From Cytophagaceae bacterium (GTDB taxonomy: Bacteria; Bacteroidota; Bacteroidia; Cytophagales; UBA9547), in the NCBI GenBank assembly GCA_027488865.1, contig JAIYAU010000018.1:66635-130634 (forward strand): a stretch of 64,000 nucleotides of DNA. The letters run 5' to 3'. Below, in pieces: positions 35,688 to 45,136 of the stretch (position 1 is the first letter of the stretch; each line of letters begins with the position of its first letter). The notes under the pieces are model-generated. The model had not been told where the DNA came from, did no database searches, and saw nothing but the letters and a program-made list of their open reading frames with translations. A program made the translations under genes and the position numbers.

Positions 35688-35885
35688 TGTAATAGTTTAT
35701 CTCCTTATTTAAGTTACCTTCACTGCTGCACATTAAATTATTGAGTTTGTTAGAACAACTAGTTTGATCATATTCCATTTTATTAATTCATTCAAATAAA
35801 AAGATGGTAAAAGTCACTATTTTGACCAACAATAATCATCTTAACTGGGCGTATACTTGTTTAATTTTGGTAAAAACTAAATATT

Positions 35886-36749
35886 ATGGAAACAAATCTA
35901 TTTAAAACAATATTAGTACCGACCGATTTTTCAGAAGAAGCACAAAAGGCCATCGACTATGGCCTATTATTAGCTCAAAAGCTTCAAATAAATATTATAT
36001 TGTTGCATGCCTTTCACTTAAATATTATGATTGACATGAATGGTCAATCGTATTCCACTAGTGAAATGTCAAAGGAACTGGAGGAAATTAACGCTGAAAA
36101 ATTAGCTAGTACTTTAGCATCTTTAAAAAGGCAATATCCTCATATTCGAATTGATTCAATTCAATCCATGGGTTTATTGGTAGACGTGGTAAAAGAAATA
36201 TGCGAAAATCAACAGATTGATTTAGTTGTGATGGGAACCAAAGGTGCTTCGGGAATAGAAGAATATATACTTGGAACCAACACGGCTTTGGTGGTAGAAG
36301 GTGTTCAATGTCCTGTGTTGGTAGTACCTAGTAAAAATGTCGTAGGTGATTTCAAGAAAATATTATATGCCACTGATTTTTTATTTGAAGATATTGAAAA
36401 TATTAAACAGGTGAGTACGTTAGCTAAGGTTTTTAATGCCACTCTTCAAGTTGTGCACATTACTCAAAATACCATAGATGAAAAGTATGTGCAAAAATGG
36501 TTTATTGATATTTGTGAAGATCAATGTGACTACGATTCTTTAAGTTTTAAAAGTATTCCTAGGCAACACGATACTATGACGACCCTCAACAGTTTGATAG
36601 ATCATGACAAGATAGATTTAGTTGTGATGAATTCCAGCGGAAAAAATTTTATAAAAAGGATGTTTTCAGGAAGTCTAACCCAAAAAATGACCTATCACAC
36701 AAAAATTCCATTCTTAGCTTATCATAAAACTACCCACCTACATAAATAA
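35886..36749 (+). CDS. tandem universal stress protein (two UspA domains)
   Basis: 287 residues holding two Usp domains. The first (about 5-150) starts KTILVPTDFSEEAQKAIDYG and has the ATP-binding-type motif GTKGASGIEEYILGTNTALVV before PVLVVPSK. The second (about 158-283) starts ILYATDFLFEDIENIKQ and ends in a degenerate version, MNSSGKNFIKRMFSGSLTQKM. Such proteins accumulate under starvation or stress. The second domain's motif SSGKNFIKRMFSGS keeps the glycine-serine pattern. Single gene, cytoplasmic. Confidence 0.93.
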   Translation: METNLFKTILVPTDFSEEAQKAIDYGLLLAQKLQINIILLHAFHLNIMIDMNGQSYSTSEMSKELEEINAEKLASTLASLKRQYPHIRIDSIQSMGLLVDVVKEICENQQIDLVVMGTKGASGIEEYILGTNTALVVEGVQCPVLVVPSKNVVGDFKKILYATDFLFEDIENIKQVSTLAKVFNATLQVVHITQNTIDEKYVQKWFIDICEDQCDYDSLSFKSIPRQHDTMTTLNSLIDHDKIDLVVMNSSGKNFIKRMFSGSLTQKMTYHTKIPFLAYHKTTHLHK

Positions 36750-36803
36750 ATGTTATAATTTGGTTTATTTTGTGGTTTAATAAATCGAGACTACAAAATT
36801 TTA

Positions 36804-38120
36804 ATGAGTAACATACTATTTATTACCTATTACTGGCCACCGGCAGGAGGACCAGGTGTACAAAGAGGGGTTAAATTTGTAAAATATTTGCCAGATTTTG
36901 ATTTTAAGGCTACGGTATTGTCAGTAGATGAGGCAAAGGCCTTTTACCCAGTTTTGGATAACACATTAATAAATGATGTAGATAGTAGTACTCAAGTGTT
37001 TAAAACCACCACTTGGGAGCCTTTTGAAGCTTATTCAAAAATTAGTGGCAAAGCAGGTAATTATTCTGCGTTTGTAAATGAAAATACTCATTCCTTTAAA
37101 CAAAGGTTATTTAGATTTATTCGAGGGAATTTTTTTATTCCTGATCCTAGAATAGGATGGAATAAATCGGCCATAAAAATGGGTTTAAGTATATTAAAAT
37201 CAGGAGATTATAAAGCTATTGTTACCACAAGTCCTCCACATTCTACCCAACTTATAGGTTTGGCCCTACAGCAAAAGCTCGGAATAGCTTGGATAGCTGA
37301 TTTTCGCGATCCGTGGACGGATATATATTTTTCTAAATTGTTGTTGCAAACCAAACTAGCTAAATCTATCAATGCTTATTACGAACGAAAGGTCTTGGAG
37401 CAAGCCGATGCGGTATTGGTAGTAAGTGAACCCATTAAACACCTTTTTGCTAAAAAAAGTAATAAAATTAATCCAGATAAGATTTTTGTGGTTCCTAATG
37501 GTTTTGACGAAGCAGATTTTCAAAACAAATCTAGGGAAAGGGATTCATCACGATTTATTATTTCTTATATGGGAAATATTTCATCAGATTTTGGTATTGA
37601 CAATTTTTTAGTGGCCTTTAAAAAGCTTTGTGATACAAAACCACCTAAAAAACCTTGGTTGAGATTTATTGGCCAAGCAGGGGAGGGTATAAGGGCGCAA
37701 ACTGAAAAATTAAATTTACAAGACTACGTGGAGTTTAAAAGTCATGTTCCTCATAGCGAAGCCATAGAATATATGACCACAAGTGATGCCTTGTTAATGG
37801 CAATTGTCAAAAGTGATAACAATGCAGGATTACTTTCGGGTAAATTATTTGAATATTTAGGTGCAAAACGTCCAATAATAGCCATTGCACCTAACGAGGG
37901 TAGCGCCAAGCATATTATAGATTCATGCCAAGCCGGCCGATCTTTTGATTATGAAGAAGTAAATGAAGTTTACGATTATTTACAGGAGTTATTAATGTGG
38001 CGAGCAGACAGCTTTGAAGCAAAACAAGAACATTTAAAATACACAAGAAAAAATCTTACTGGCCAATTGGCAGATGCCCTTAACCGCGTTTTGTTGTTTA
38101 AATCAAAAAGAAAAGAATAA
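36804..38120 (+). CDS. glycosyltransferase, GT4 family
   Basis: A 438-residue GT-B enzyme. The N-terminus has the family start FITYYWPPAGGPGVQRGVKF with the glycine-rich acceptor loop, followed by TTSPPHSTQLIGL and WIADFRDPWTDIYF. The donor half carries VVPNGFDEADF, ISYMGNISSDFGIDNFLVAF and SGKLFEYLGAKRPIIAIAP (E-x7-E region). It probably builds an exopolysaccharide or LPS sugar chain. Acceptor and donor unknown. It ends 5 nt before the convergent OmpA gene. Confidence 0.9.
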   Translation: MSNILFITYYWPPAGGPGVQRGVKFVKYLPDFDFKATVLSVDEAKAFYPVLDNTLINDVDSSTQVFKTTTWEPFEAYSKISGKAGNYSAFVNENTHSFKQRLFRFIRGNFFIPDPRIGWNKSAIKMGLSILKSGDYKAIVTTSPPHSTQLIGLALQQKLGIAWIADFRDPWTDIYFSKLLLQTKLAKSINAYYERKVLEQADAVLVVSEPIKHLFAKKSNKINPDKIFVVPNGFDEADFQNKSRERDSSRFIISYMGNISSDFGIDNFLVAFKKLCDTKPPKKPWLRFIGQAGEGIRAQTEKLNLQDYVEFKSHVPHSEAIEYMTTSDALLMAIVKSDNNAGLLSGKLFEYLGAKRPIIAIAPNEGSAKHIIDSCQAGRSFDYEEVNEVYDYLQELLMWRADSFEAKQEHLKYTRKNLTGQLADALNRVLLFKSKRKE

Positions 38121-38125
38121 CTAGT

Positions 38126-40516
38126 TTATTTATTAATTACATAAAACTCAGCCTTTCTAAACTGTAAATTACCCGTTTTTTCAGTTGAAACATCAATAGC
38201 TGTTCCGGTTTCAAATCTGTTTTGTTCAAAACCTTTTGAAACAAAATATTCAACAAGCCTTTTTGACCTGTTCTCAGCTAAATTTTTTGCTTCAGTATCA
38301 GAGCTACCATGGGCATATCCAATGATTTTAATCCGCATTGTTGCATTGTTTTGTAATATCTCCATTACTGCGTGTAATTTTTTTTCGGAGTAAGGTGTGA
38401 TATGATCGTAGTTGTTTACCAAAAAATGTACCTTTTGGGTAAGTTGTTCACCTTCAGAATAGCTCGTCTTTTCTTGCGGTTCGATTTTTACTTCATTTTC
38501 TACCACCACATCTGTGTTAACGGTAGGATTTAAAAGTTCTGTATTTAAAAAATTATCTTTATTAACTTCTACTATTTCAAGTTCAGTTCGTCTATTGAGT
38601 TTTCTATTATTTTCGGTGTCATTATCAATATATGGTTGAGATTCACCATACCCAACAGCAATAATTCTGTCATCCGTAATGCCCTTAGTTTCCAGATATT
38701 CCAACACTGCTTCTGCACGTTTTTCGGATAATTTTTGGTTAAATTGTTTACTGCCAACACTATCAGTATGCCCACCAACTTCAATAATAAGTTTAGGGTG
38801 TTCTTTTAACATTTTAACAACTTTGTCTAGTTCATAAGTAGATTCTTTTTTGATTTCTGTTTTATTATAATCATAGAATACATTCCTCAAAATGAGTTTG
38901 TTACCGATTAATATGTTTTTTAAATAGATATCTTTGGAATTAAAATTATGACTTATTTCCTTTAATTTGGTTTCGTCAGGAATGTTTATATTTTCTGAAA
39001 AAAACAATTTTCCTTGTGCCTCAATATCAATACTATAGTTTTTACCATATTCAAATAGAGCTATAAATTTCCCAGTTTCTGGATTGGTCCTATATGTGCC
39101 TATTTCTTTTTGGGTTTCAAGGTCTACAATTCTCACCAGGGCATCCATGGGTCGATTATTTTGTTCAGAATCATACACATTGCCGTTTAATACATAAACC
39201 CCTGATTTAAAAATTTCACCTTTATAGGTGTAAATGTCTTTGTCTCCATAACTGTCGTTTCTAAAAGAAGAGAAATATCCAGTTTTGCCATCTGTAGCGC
39301 AGTTAAAAAATATATCGTCGTCAGCTGTTGAAATAGGGTAACCTATATTTTCTGGTTTATTAAAAAGGTTAGAATTTTTGTCAATTGTTGCCATAAAAAT
39401 ATCATAACCTCCCATGTTTTCATGACCACGAGAACTAAAAAATAACGTTCTTCCGTCAGGGTGCATGTAAGGAGCATCCTCATCTTCCGCTGTATTGATA
39501 TTAGGACCAAGATTTTTCACTTTTATCCAATTGTTAAGGTCGTCACGTTCAGCCATGTAAATATCACTACCGCCAAAGCCTCCAGGTCTATCACTTGAAA
39601 AGAAAAGTGTTTTTTTATCTGGAGATACGCATGCGCTTGATTCCCAGCTCGTAGAGTTAATGGCCTCGTTAAGTTTAACAGGTAGCGTCCAAGTATTACC
39701 TTTTAAGTAACTTACAAGGATATCACCATTGTGGCCTTCTCCATCACGATAGATGTAAAGTTCTTGTCCATCAGGAGATAGACCTATAGATGCATCATGG
39801 TAGTTGGAGTTAATACCATTTTCCATTTTTACGGGTTCGCTCCAAGGTTCGGCCTTATTTTTGCGTGAAGAATAATAAATATCCTCATAAAATTTTTCTT
39901 CTGCATCCAATAATCGGCCAGTTGAACCTTGCCTACGTGAGGTAAAAATAAGTTCCGTTTCGTCAGCAGATATAACAGGTGAATTGTCAGAATATTTACT
40001 ATTTATGATTAAACCTAAATTACTCACTACTACCTTGATACTATCTTTCACCAATTTTTTGCCAGTATTACATTGCGCGATGTATTTGGCTATTTCTTCT
40101 TTCGTGAATATTGCCTCCTTTTCTTTAGTAAATTCTGTACTCGCTTGACACTTTGTGTAGTAGGAAATGGCATCATCAAACTTATGGTTGATATGACTGG
40201 AACGCGCAAGATAAAAATCTATAAAATGAGAAGGATAATTAAGGTCTTTGGCTTTTTGAAAATAGAATAAGGATTTATTGATATATATGGTATTATATAA
40301 ACACATCCCAATTTGAAAATTATATAAAGGGTTGTTAGGAGTAATGCTATCAAGTTTAAAATATATCTTTCTTGCCTTATCGTACAATTTCTGAGAAAAG
40401 TAAGCACTTGCTTCACTTTCAAGTTTTTTAACCGAAATTTTTTCCTGTGCTAAACAAATGGACCCTTTTAATATAATAATTAGAGCTATCGGCAGTAAAA
40501 AAAAATTATCTCTCAT
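38126..40516 (-). CDS. PorE-like OmpA-family protein with a second degenerate OmpA domain
   Basis: 796 residues from the ATG at 40516; the frame extends to TTG 40549, but the ATG gives the better signal peptide (NFFLLPIALIIILKGSICLAQ). In the 807-residue numbering: TPR region about 40-165, PD40 propeller about 185-440 (blades such as ISADETELIFTS, LSPDGQELYIY, VSPDKKTLFFSSDRPGGFGG), carboxypeptidase regulatory-like domain about 452-545, OmpA peptidoglycan-binding domain 555-660 with NQKLSEKRAEAV. A further OmpA-like domain (707-805) follows, lacking parts of the peptidoglycan motif. The order TPR-propeller-CRD-OmpA is that of PorE, which links the type IX machinery to peptidoglycan. Probably periplasmic face of the outer membrane. 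Confidence 0.9.
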   Translation of the reverse strand: MRDNFFLLPIALIIILKGSICLAQEKISVKKLESEASAYFSQKLYDKARKIYFKLDSITPNNPLYNFQIGMCLYNTIYINKSLFYFQKAKDLNYPSHFIDFYLARSSHINHKFDDAISYYTKCQASTEFTKEKEAIFTKEEIAKYIAQCNTGKKLVKDSIKVVVSNLGLIINSKYSDNSPVISADETELIFTSRRQGSTGRLLDAEEKFYEDIYYSSRKNKAEPWSEPVKMENGINSNYHDASIGLSPDGQELYIYRDGEGHNGDILVSYLKGNTWTLPVKLNEAINSTSWESSACVSPDKKTLFFSSDRPGGFGGSDIYMAERDDLNNWIKVKNLGPNINTAEDEDAPYMHPDGRTLFFSSRGHENMGGYDIFMATIDKNSNLFNKPENIGYPISTADDDIFFNCATDGKTGYFSSFRNDSYGDKDIYTYKGEIFKSGVYVLNGNVYDSEQNNRPMDALVRIVDLETQKEIGTYRTNPETGKFIALFEYGKNYSIDIEAQGKLFFSENINIPDETKLKEISHNFNSKDIYLKNILIGNKLILRNVFYDYNKTEIKKESTYELDKVVKMLKEHPKLIIEVGGHTDSVGSKQFNQKLSEKRAEAVLEYLETKGITDDRIIAVGYGESQPYIDNDTENNRKLNRRTELEIVEVNKDNFLNTELLNPTVNTDVVVENEVKIEPQEKTSYSEGEQLTQKVHFLVNNYDHITPYSEKKLHAVMEILQNNATMRIKIIGYAHGSSDTEAKNLAENRSKRLVEYFVSKGFEQNRFETGTAIDVSTEKTGNLQFRKAEFYVINK

Positions 40517-40549
40517 AACAACGCTATTAATCCAACAGAAGAAATTCAA

Positions 40550-41041
40550 CTGTATTAAATACAGAAGTAGTTAGTGCAAATATAATTATTATGATTAAAA
40601 ATTGTAAATATTAATATTTTCAGTAGGATTAATTTCATTCTATCTTTAGTTTGATACAGAATTTGCTGCAAAAAGGTATATCCAATTAGTAAATGATGGA
40701 ACAAGCAAAAAATCTAATTTATTTGTAAAATTTTGACTACCACAAATCCTAAAATTTTATTCGTTTTTCAAATATTTCAAATCCCATTCTTTCTACTGCT
40801 TTAAAGAATTCAAATATTGGTTGGATCAAAGAAATTCTAATACTTGGTCAAACTTTATACATTTTATTAAGCTGCATTAAATAACTATGTTTTTAATTGG
40901 GAATTTTGGACTATATTTATTGATACTTTTTTAATCTTACTAAATTAGTATATTAGTAGTTAAAAATACATATTTAGACCTGCATTGGCCAAACAACATT
41001 ATTATCAACCACAATAAATTTTTAATAAAACTTTTTAAATC
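40550..41041. other. 492-bp intergenic region between divergent genes
   Basis: A very AT-rich gap carrying promoters for both flanking genes. I translated the longer frames on both strands and found only short peptides without gene-like features. No hairpin or riboswitch was recognised. Confidence 0.5.
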
Positions 41042-42397
41042 ATGTTGCAAATTAGTCAGCTTAGCACTTTTTTTTTACAATCCTTCTTTGAATCACCAGT
41101 ACCAACGCTGCTGGCAAATAAAAATCAATTTTTGTATGCCAATAAAATGTTTCTGTCTTTATTTTTGTATTCAGAACAGGACATACAAAACCTTGATTTT
41201 GAGCTAATTACTCCAAAAAATGTAGTTGAAATTAGTCATAAGGCGTATTTTGATAGCTATGAATTGTTTACTCATTGTATTAGTGAAAGATATTTGCTTA
41301 AAAAAGATGGATTGGTAGTGCTTACTGAATTGAGTTTTGTAAAGCATAAATTTGATAATGAAGAGGTTATAATTTTTTTTGTAAGAGACATTAGTAGTCA
41401 TAAAACAAAAAATGAAAAACTTTATGAAAACGAAAAACGATTAAAATTAGCACTTAAGGTAAGTAATCAAGCTGTATGGGATTGGAACAATCTTACAGGT
41501 GAAACTTATTATTCTGAGGACTATTTTACCATGTTAGGTTATGAACCCAATGAGTTTGAGCCTTCCTATGATAAATGGGTAGAACTTCTTCATCCTGACG
41601 ACCGAGAACTAGCCATTTTTGCACAACAAACCTATCTTGATAGTAAAGCTGAATCGTATGAAATAGAATTTAGACTTCAACGCAAGGATTTAACGTTTAT
41701 CTGGACTCACACTAGTGCGGTAATATTAACAAGAAATAGTGATGGAGTTCCTATGCGTATGATTGGTGTCGTTATGAACATTGATGATAGCAAAAAACGA
41801 GAAATCGCAGTAAAAGAACTTACCCAAAAATTAATTGAGTTTGCCTTTTATAACTCTCATGTTTTAAGAAGTCCTGTCTCAAGGGCATTAGGCGTATTAC
41901 AGCTGATGAGGTATGAAGAAAGCCCATTATACTTTGAAATGATCGAAAAATCAATAATCGAGATTGATCAAATCCTTGTAAAAATGAATAATACCTTAGT
42001 GGTTAAAACGCAAAATACAAAAGAAGAACATATTCCTTACAAAGAGATAAGCATTATTTCCACCGATAAAATTTCTCAATTTGTTTATAAACAACTTCTA
42101 GCCAAATTTAAAACGAATTTGAAAGCCACCTTTTATGATGATATTAAGCAATTTTTGTCAAAAATGAACGTCAAAAGTACGGAGGCCATCATTTTAGTTA
42201 TAGACATGCAGCTTGTTGGTTCAGAAATATGGAATCAAATTGATCAATTACTTCTAAAACCACAATTAATAGCTGTATTTCTATTAACTGATAACATTAC
42301 AGTAGAGGAGATAATAAAAGCAAGGGATTATTCGTTTATTAAAGGAATTCTGCTTAAACCATTTTCTTTTGATAAAATAAACCAACTTTTTTCATAA
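41042..42397 (+). CDS. PAS-PAS-DHp-receiver protein lacking a histidine kinase ATPase domain
   Basis: 451 residues, cytoplasmic. PAS domain 1 is about 10-118. PAS domain 2 is about 132-250, with VSNQAVWDWNNLTGETYYS and a PAC-like end (IGVVMNIDDSKKRE). A DHp-like helix pair at about 258-320 keeps the H-box His273 in FYNSHVLRSPVSRALGVL. At about 333-451 follows a receiver-like domain with phospho-acceptor candidate Asp388 (ILVIDMQLVG) and conserved Lys439 (ILLKPF). The usual HATPase domain between H-box and receiver is missing: only some 12 residues separate them. It could be a phosphotransfer or sensory adaptor rather than a kinase. No partner kinase is adjacent. Confidence 0.85.
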   Translation: MLQISQLSTFFLQSFFESPVPTLLANKNQFLYANKMFLSLFLYSEQDIQNLDFELITPKNVVEISHKAYFDSYELFTHCISERYLLKKDGLVVLTELSFVKHKFDNEEVIIFFVRDISSHKTKNEKLYENEKRLKLALKVSNQAVWDWNNLTGETYYSEDYFTMLGYEPNEFEPSYDKWVELLHPDDRELAIFAQQTYLDSKAESYEIEFRLQRKDLTFIWTHTSAVILTRNSDGVPMRMIGVVMNIDDSKKREIAVKELTQKLIEFAFYNSHVLRSPVSRALGVLQLMRYEESPLYFEMIEKSIIEIDQILVKMNNTLVVKTQNTKEEHIPYKEISIISTDKISQFVYKQLLAKFKTNLKATFYDDIKQFLSKMNVKSTEAIILVIDMQLVGSEIWNQIDQLLLKPQLIAVFLLTDNITVEEIIKARDYSFIKGILLKPFSFDKINQLFS

Positions 42398-42708
42398 TTT
42401 TTGATTATACATTATTGTAAATTAGATAACCATATTAAAAATCAACTTTTATTTAATCTAATTAGGAGGACTTAGACATTTTTAGTTTCAGTTTGCGTAG
42501 TACCTGTAGATATTTCACAAACCACCATTTTAGATTACATTTTTTGTCATTATTTAAGTAATTTTGTCTTCTAGAGACTCATACAATAGATTGCACTTAA
42601 ACTTGAATCAAGGTTTAAGCTAATTAATAAATTAATGTTTGGAACTCTTCTTATTGATAATGTTGTATTTAACGCAAATGAGCACAACATATTGAACTTA
42701 TATATACA
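42398..42708. other. 311-bp intergenic region upstream of thiG
   Basis: No gene, no thiS-like frame and no recognisable TPP riboswitch. A weak hairpin formed by CTTAAACTTG and CAAGGTTTAAG (one bulge) lies about 42597-42620. Confidence 0.4.
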
Positions 42709-43479
42709 ATGCAAGATTTAAAAATAGCAGATAAAATATTTACCTCAAGGTTATTTACAGGCACTGGCAAATTTCTTTCGTCATTGTTGATGGAAGAGGC
42801 ATTATTGATTTCGGGCTCACAATTAGTTACCGTAGCACTTAAAAGAGTAGATTTAAAAGATGAAGACGATGATATTTTAACTCATTTAACTCATCCACAG
42901 TTTAATCTTCTACCGAACACCTCTGGAGTTAGATCAGCCAAGGAGGCGATATTTGCGGCTCAATTAGCTAGAGAGGCGTTAGAAACAAACTGGCTTAAGT
43001 TAGAGATTCACCCTGATCCTAAATATCTTATGCCAGACCCTATCGAGACACTCAAGGCTTCAGAAGAACTTGTAAAGCTTGGCTTTGTTGTATTACCATA
43101 TATCCATGCCGACCCAGTATTGTGTAAGCGTCTCGAAGAAGTAGGGGTGGCTGCTGTTATGCCATTAGGCTCACCCATAGGAAGCAACAAAGGCCTTAAA
43201 ACAAAAGACTTTTTAGAAATTATTATTGAACAAAGTAAAGTACCAGTGGTAGTAGATGCAGGCATAGGCGCACCTTCCGATGCGGCTTTGGCCTTAGAAC
43301 TTGGCGCTGATGCTGTATTGGTAAATACCGCCATAGCCGTTTCTGAAAATCCTGTTGTTATGGCAGAAGCCTTTAAACTAGCAGTGCAGGCAGGTAGAAT
43401 GGCTTATGAAGCTAAACTAGCAAAGACTTATAATTTAGCTTCGGCAAGCAGTCCCTTAACTGCTTTTCTTGAGGATTAA
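42709..43479 (+). CDS. thiG: thiazole synthase
   Basis: 256 residues, standard ThiG length. It assembles the thiazole phosphate ring of thiamine from deoxyxylulose phosphate, ThiS-thiocarboxylate and dehydroglycine, as a TIM barrel. Recognisable segments are [12 protein letters not shown], the Schiff-base lysine region [68 protein letters not shown]. The usual thiS, thiC and thiE neighbours are absent here; only thiH follows, after 122 nt. Confidence 0.96.
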   Translation: MQDLKIADKIFTSRLFTGTGKFLSSLLMEEALLISGSQLVTVALKRVDLKDEDDDILTHLTHPQFNLLPNTSGVRSAKEAIFAAQLAREALETNWLKLEIHPDPKYLMPDPIETLKASEELVKLGFVVLPYIHADPVLCKRLEEVGVAAVMPLGSPIGSNKGLKTKDFLEIIIEQSKVPVVVDAGIGAPSDAALALELGADAVLVNTAIAVSENPVVMAEAFKLAVQAGRMAYEAKLAKTYNLASASSPLTAFLED

Positions 43480-43516
43480 GGTTAAAAATATTGGTGTTGT
43501 TAACTTATTAAAGTTG

Positions 43517-43530
43517 AGAGAATATTCTCT
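43517..43530. promoter_or_regulatory. 14-bp perfect palindrome between thiG and thiH
   Basis: AGAGAATATTCTCT is fully self-complementary and lies 37 nt past the thiG stop and 71 nt before the thiH start. It could be a protein-binding site, or an RNA processing or pausing signal between the two genes. Function inferred only from symmetry and position. Confidence 0.3.
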
Positions 43531-43601
43531 TAAAAGACAACAAATTATTAAGTATAGAAAGAGGGGCAAGGGTTGAAGAAAATATTAGAACAAGAATAAT
43601 T

Positions 43602-44744
43602 ATGTCATTTAATCAAATCTTTCAAGAATATAATTGGCAAGAAGTAAAAGAAAGCATTTATGCTAAGAATGAAAAAGATGTATTGGCAGCTATTCATAAA
43701 TCTGGCAAAAGAAGTTTAGACGATTTTAAGGCACTCTTGTCACCAGCGGCAATGCCATTTTTAGAACAAATGGCCGTGTTAAGTCAGCAGCTTACCTTGC
43801 AGCGTTTTGGTAAAACCATGCAGATGTTTGTGCCACTGTACTTAAGTAACGAATGTAAAAATATATGCACCTACTGTGGTTTTAGTTTGGATAACCCCAT
43901 CCCTAGAACAACACTAACTGATGACCAAATATTAAAAGAGGTTGCGGTAATAAAAGACATGGGTTATGACCACGTGCTTATTGTCACAGGGGAGGATAAT
44001 AAACATGTAGGGGTCGATTACCTCGAAAACGCAATCAAAATTCTAAGACCACATTTTTCTCATATCTCCATGGAGGTTCAGCCTTTAGAGCAAGAGGAGT
44101 ATGAAAGATTGATTAAAATTGGTTTAAATACGGTATTGGTCTATCAAGAGACTTACCATGAAGAAAATTACAAATTACATCATCCTAAAGGTAAAAAATC
44201 TAATTTCGAATACCGCTTGCTCACACCTGATCGATTAGGAAAGTCAGAAATTTTTAAAATTGGATTGGGCGTGCTGATAGGTCTTGAAGACTGGCGTACC
44301 GATTCGTTTTTTAATGCTTTACACCTTAATTATCTTGAAAAAACTTATTGGCAAACTAAATTTTCTGTTTCATTTCCAAGATTGAGGCCGTATTTAGACA
44401 AGGCTGGAAATCTTGTAAAACCAATGGTAGAAATGAGCGATCGTGAATTAGTGCAACTTATTTGTGCTTATAGAATATTTGATCAAGAATTAGAATTATC
44501 CTTATCTACTAGAGAAAGCCCAAAGTTTAGAGATCATGTTATAAAATTAGGAATCACAGCTTTATCGGCTGGGTCCAAAACCAACCCTGGAGGTTATGCC
44601 ACTGCTCAGGAATCATTAGAGCAATTTGAAATTCACGATGATCGAACGCCTGCCGAAATAGCTAAAATGCTCCAAACGCAAGGTTACGAACCAGTTTGGA
44701 AAGATTGGTCTGCTATTTTTGACGGTATTGAGCATCAATTTTAA
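43602..44744 (+). CDS. thiH: 2-iminoacetate synthase (tyrosine lyase)
   Basis: A 380-residue radical-SAM enzyme. ThiH cleaves tyrosine to dehydroglycine for ThiG and releases p-cresol. The radical-SAM motif is NECKNICTYCGFSLDNP (CxxxCxxC). Other family parts are LIVTGEDNKHVGVDYL, MEVQPLEQEEYERL, VYQETYHEENYKLHHP and SAGSKTNPGGYA at the C-terminus. It follows thiG. An anaerobic or microaerobic mode of thiazole synthesis is implied, since aerobes often use ThiO instead. Confidence 0.96.
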   Translation: MSFNQIFQEYNWQEVKESIYAKNEKDVLAAIHKSGKRSLDDFKALLSPAAMPFLEQMAVLSQQLTLQRFGKTMQMFVPLYLSNECKNICTYCGFSLDNPIPRTTLTDDQILKEVAVIKDMGYDHVLIVTGEDNKHVGVDYLENAIKILRPHFSHISMEVQPLEQEEYERLIKIGLNTVLVYQETYHEENYKLHHPKGKKSNFEYRLLTPDRLGKSEIFKIGLGVLIGLEDWRTDSFFNALHLNYLEKTYWQTKFSVSFPRLRPYLDKAGNLVKPMVEMSDRELVQLICAYRIFDQELELSLSTRESPKFRDHVIKLGITALSAGSKTNPGGYATAQESLEQFEIHDDRTPAEIAKMLQTQGYEPVWKDWSAIFDGIEHQF

Positions 44745-44811
44745 ATAAACTTTGATATACTAAAACTGCGCAATAAAAAAGTAATATTAAGTAAAAAAAG
44801 GTAAGTTTGCT

Positions 44812-44850
44812 AAGAGGTAGGTCTTTAAAATTTACCCCTCTAATTTTTTT
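44812..44850 (+). terminator. probable terminator after thiH
   Basis: An imperfect stem pairing AGAGGTA (44813-44819) with TACCCCTCT (44833-44841, one bulge), followed by seven Ts. It lies about 70 nt past the thiH stop. Confidence 0.5.
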
Positions 44851-44883
44851 AGTATATTTATTAACTTACAAAAAACTTTATAA

Positions 44884-45032
44884 TGCATAAATGTTTTGTT
44901 TATAGTGCATAAGGTTTCTCTTTATAGTGCATAAATAACTTGTTTATGCAGTAAAAACAGTTTGTTTATGCTGCATAAAGTTTTTACTTTTCAATGCACA
45001 AATATTTTACTTTCCAATGCATAAATATTATC
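44884..45032. repeat. degenerate tandem repeat, 22-23 bp period, seven units
   Basis: Units begin with TGCATAAA or close variants at 44884, 44906, 44928, 44950 (most diverged), 44972, 44995 and 45018, giving spacings of 22, 22, 22, 22, 23 and 23 bp. Most units carry a T-rich second half with TTTAT or TTTTAC. The unit at 44929-44949 forms a perfect hairpin, GCATAAA/TTTATGC. The array sits in the 392-bp gap between thiH and the FkbM methyltransferase gene, about 100 nt before the latter's start. No spacers of constant unique sequence, so not CRISPR. Confidence 0.75.
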
Positions 45033-45136
45033 AGTTAATTAAAAGTATTGGTAATACATTTATTTCTTTCGTGCTGAAACTAATGTAATTTAACTATTTT
45101 GCAAAAAGTTTGTGAGTTATTACACCAACTACTGAA

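Noticed and set aside
42398-42708. TPP riboswitch or thiS upstream of thiG
   Set aside because: The CTGAGA and ACCTGATCTGGAT-type elements of a THI box are absent, and no frame ends in Gly-Gly as ThiS must.
44884-45032. CRISPR array
   Set aside because: Units are degenerate, directly adjacent and only 22-23 bp, with no constant repeat plus unique spacer, and no cas genes are nearby.
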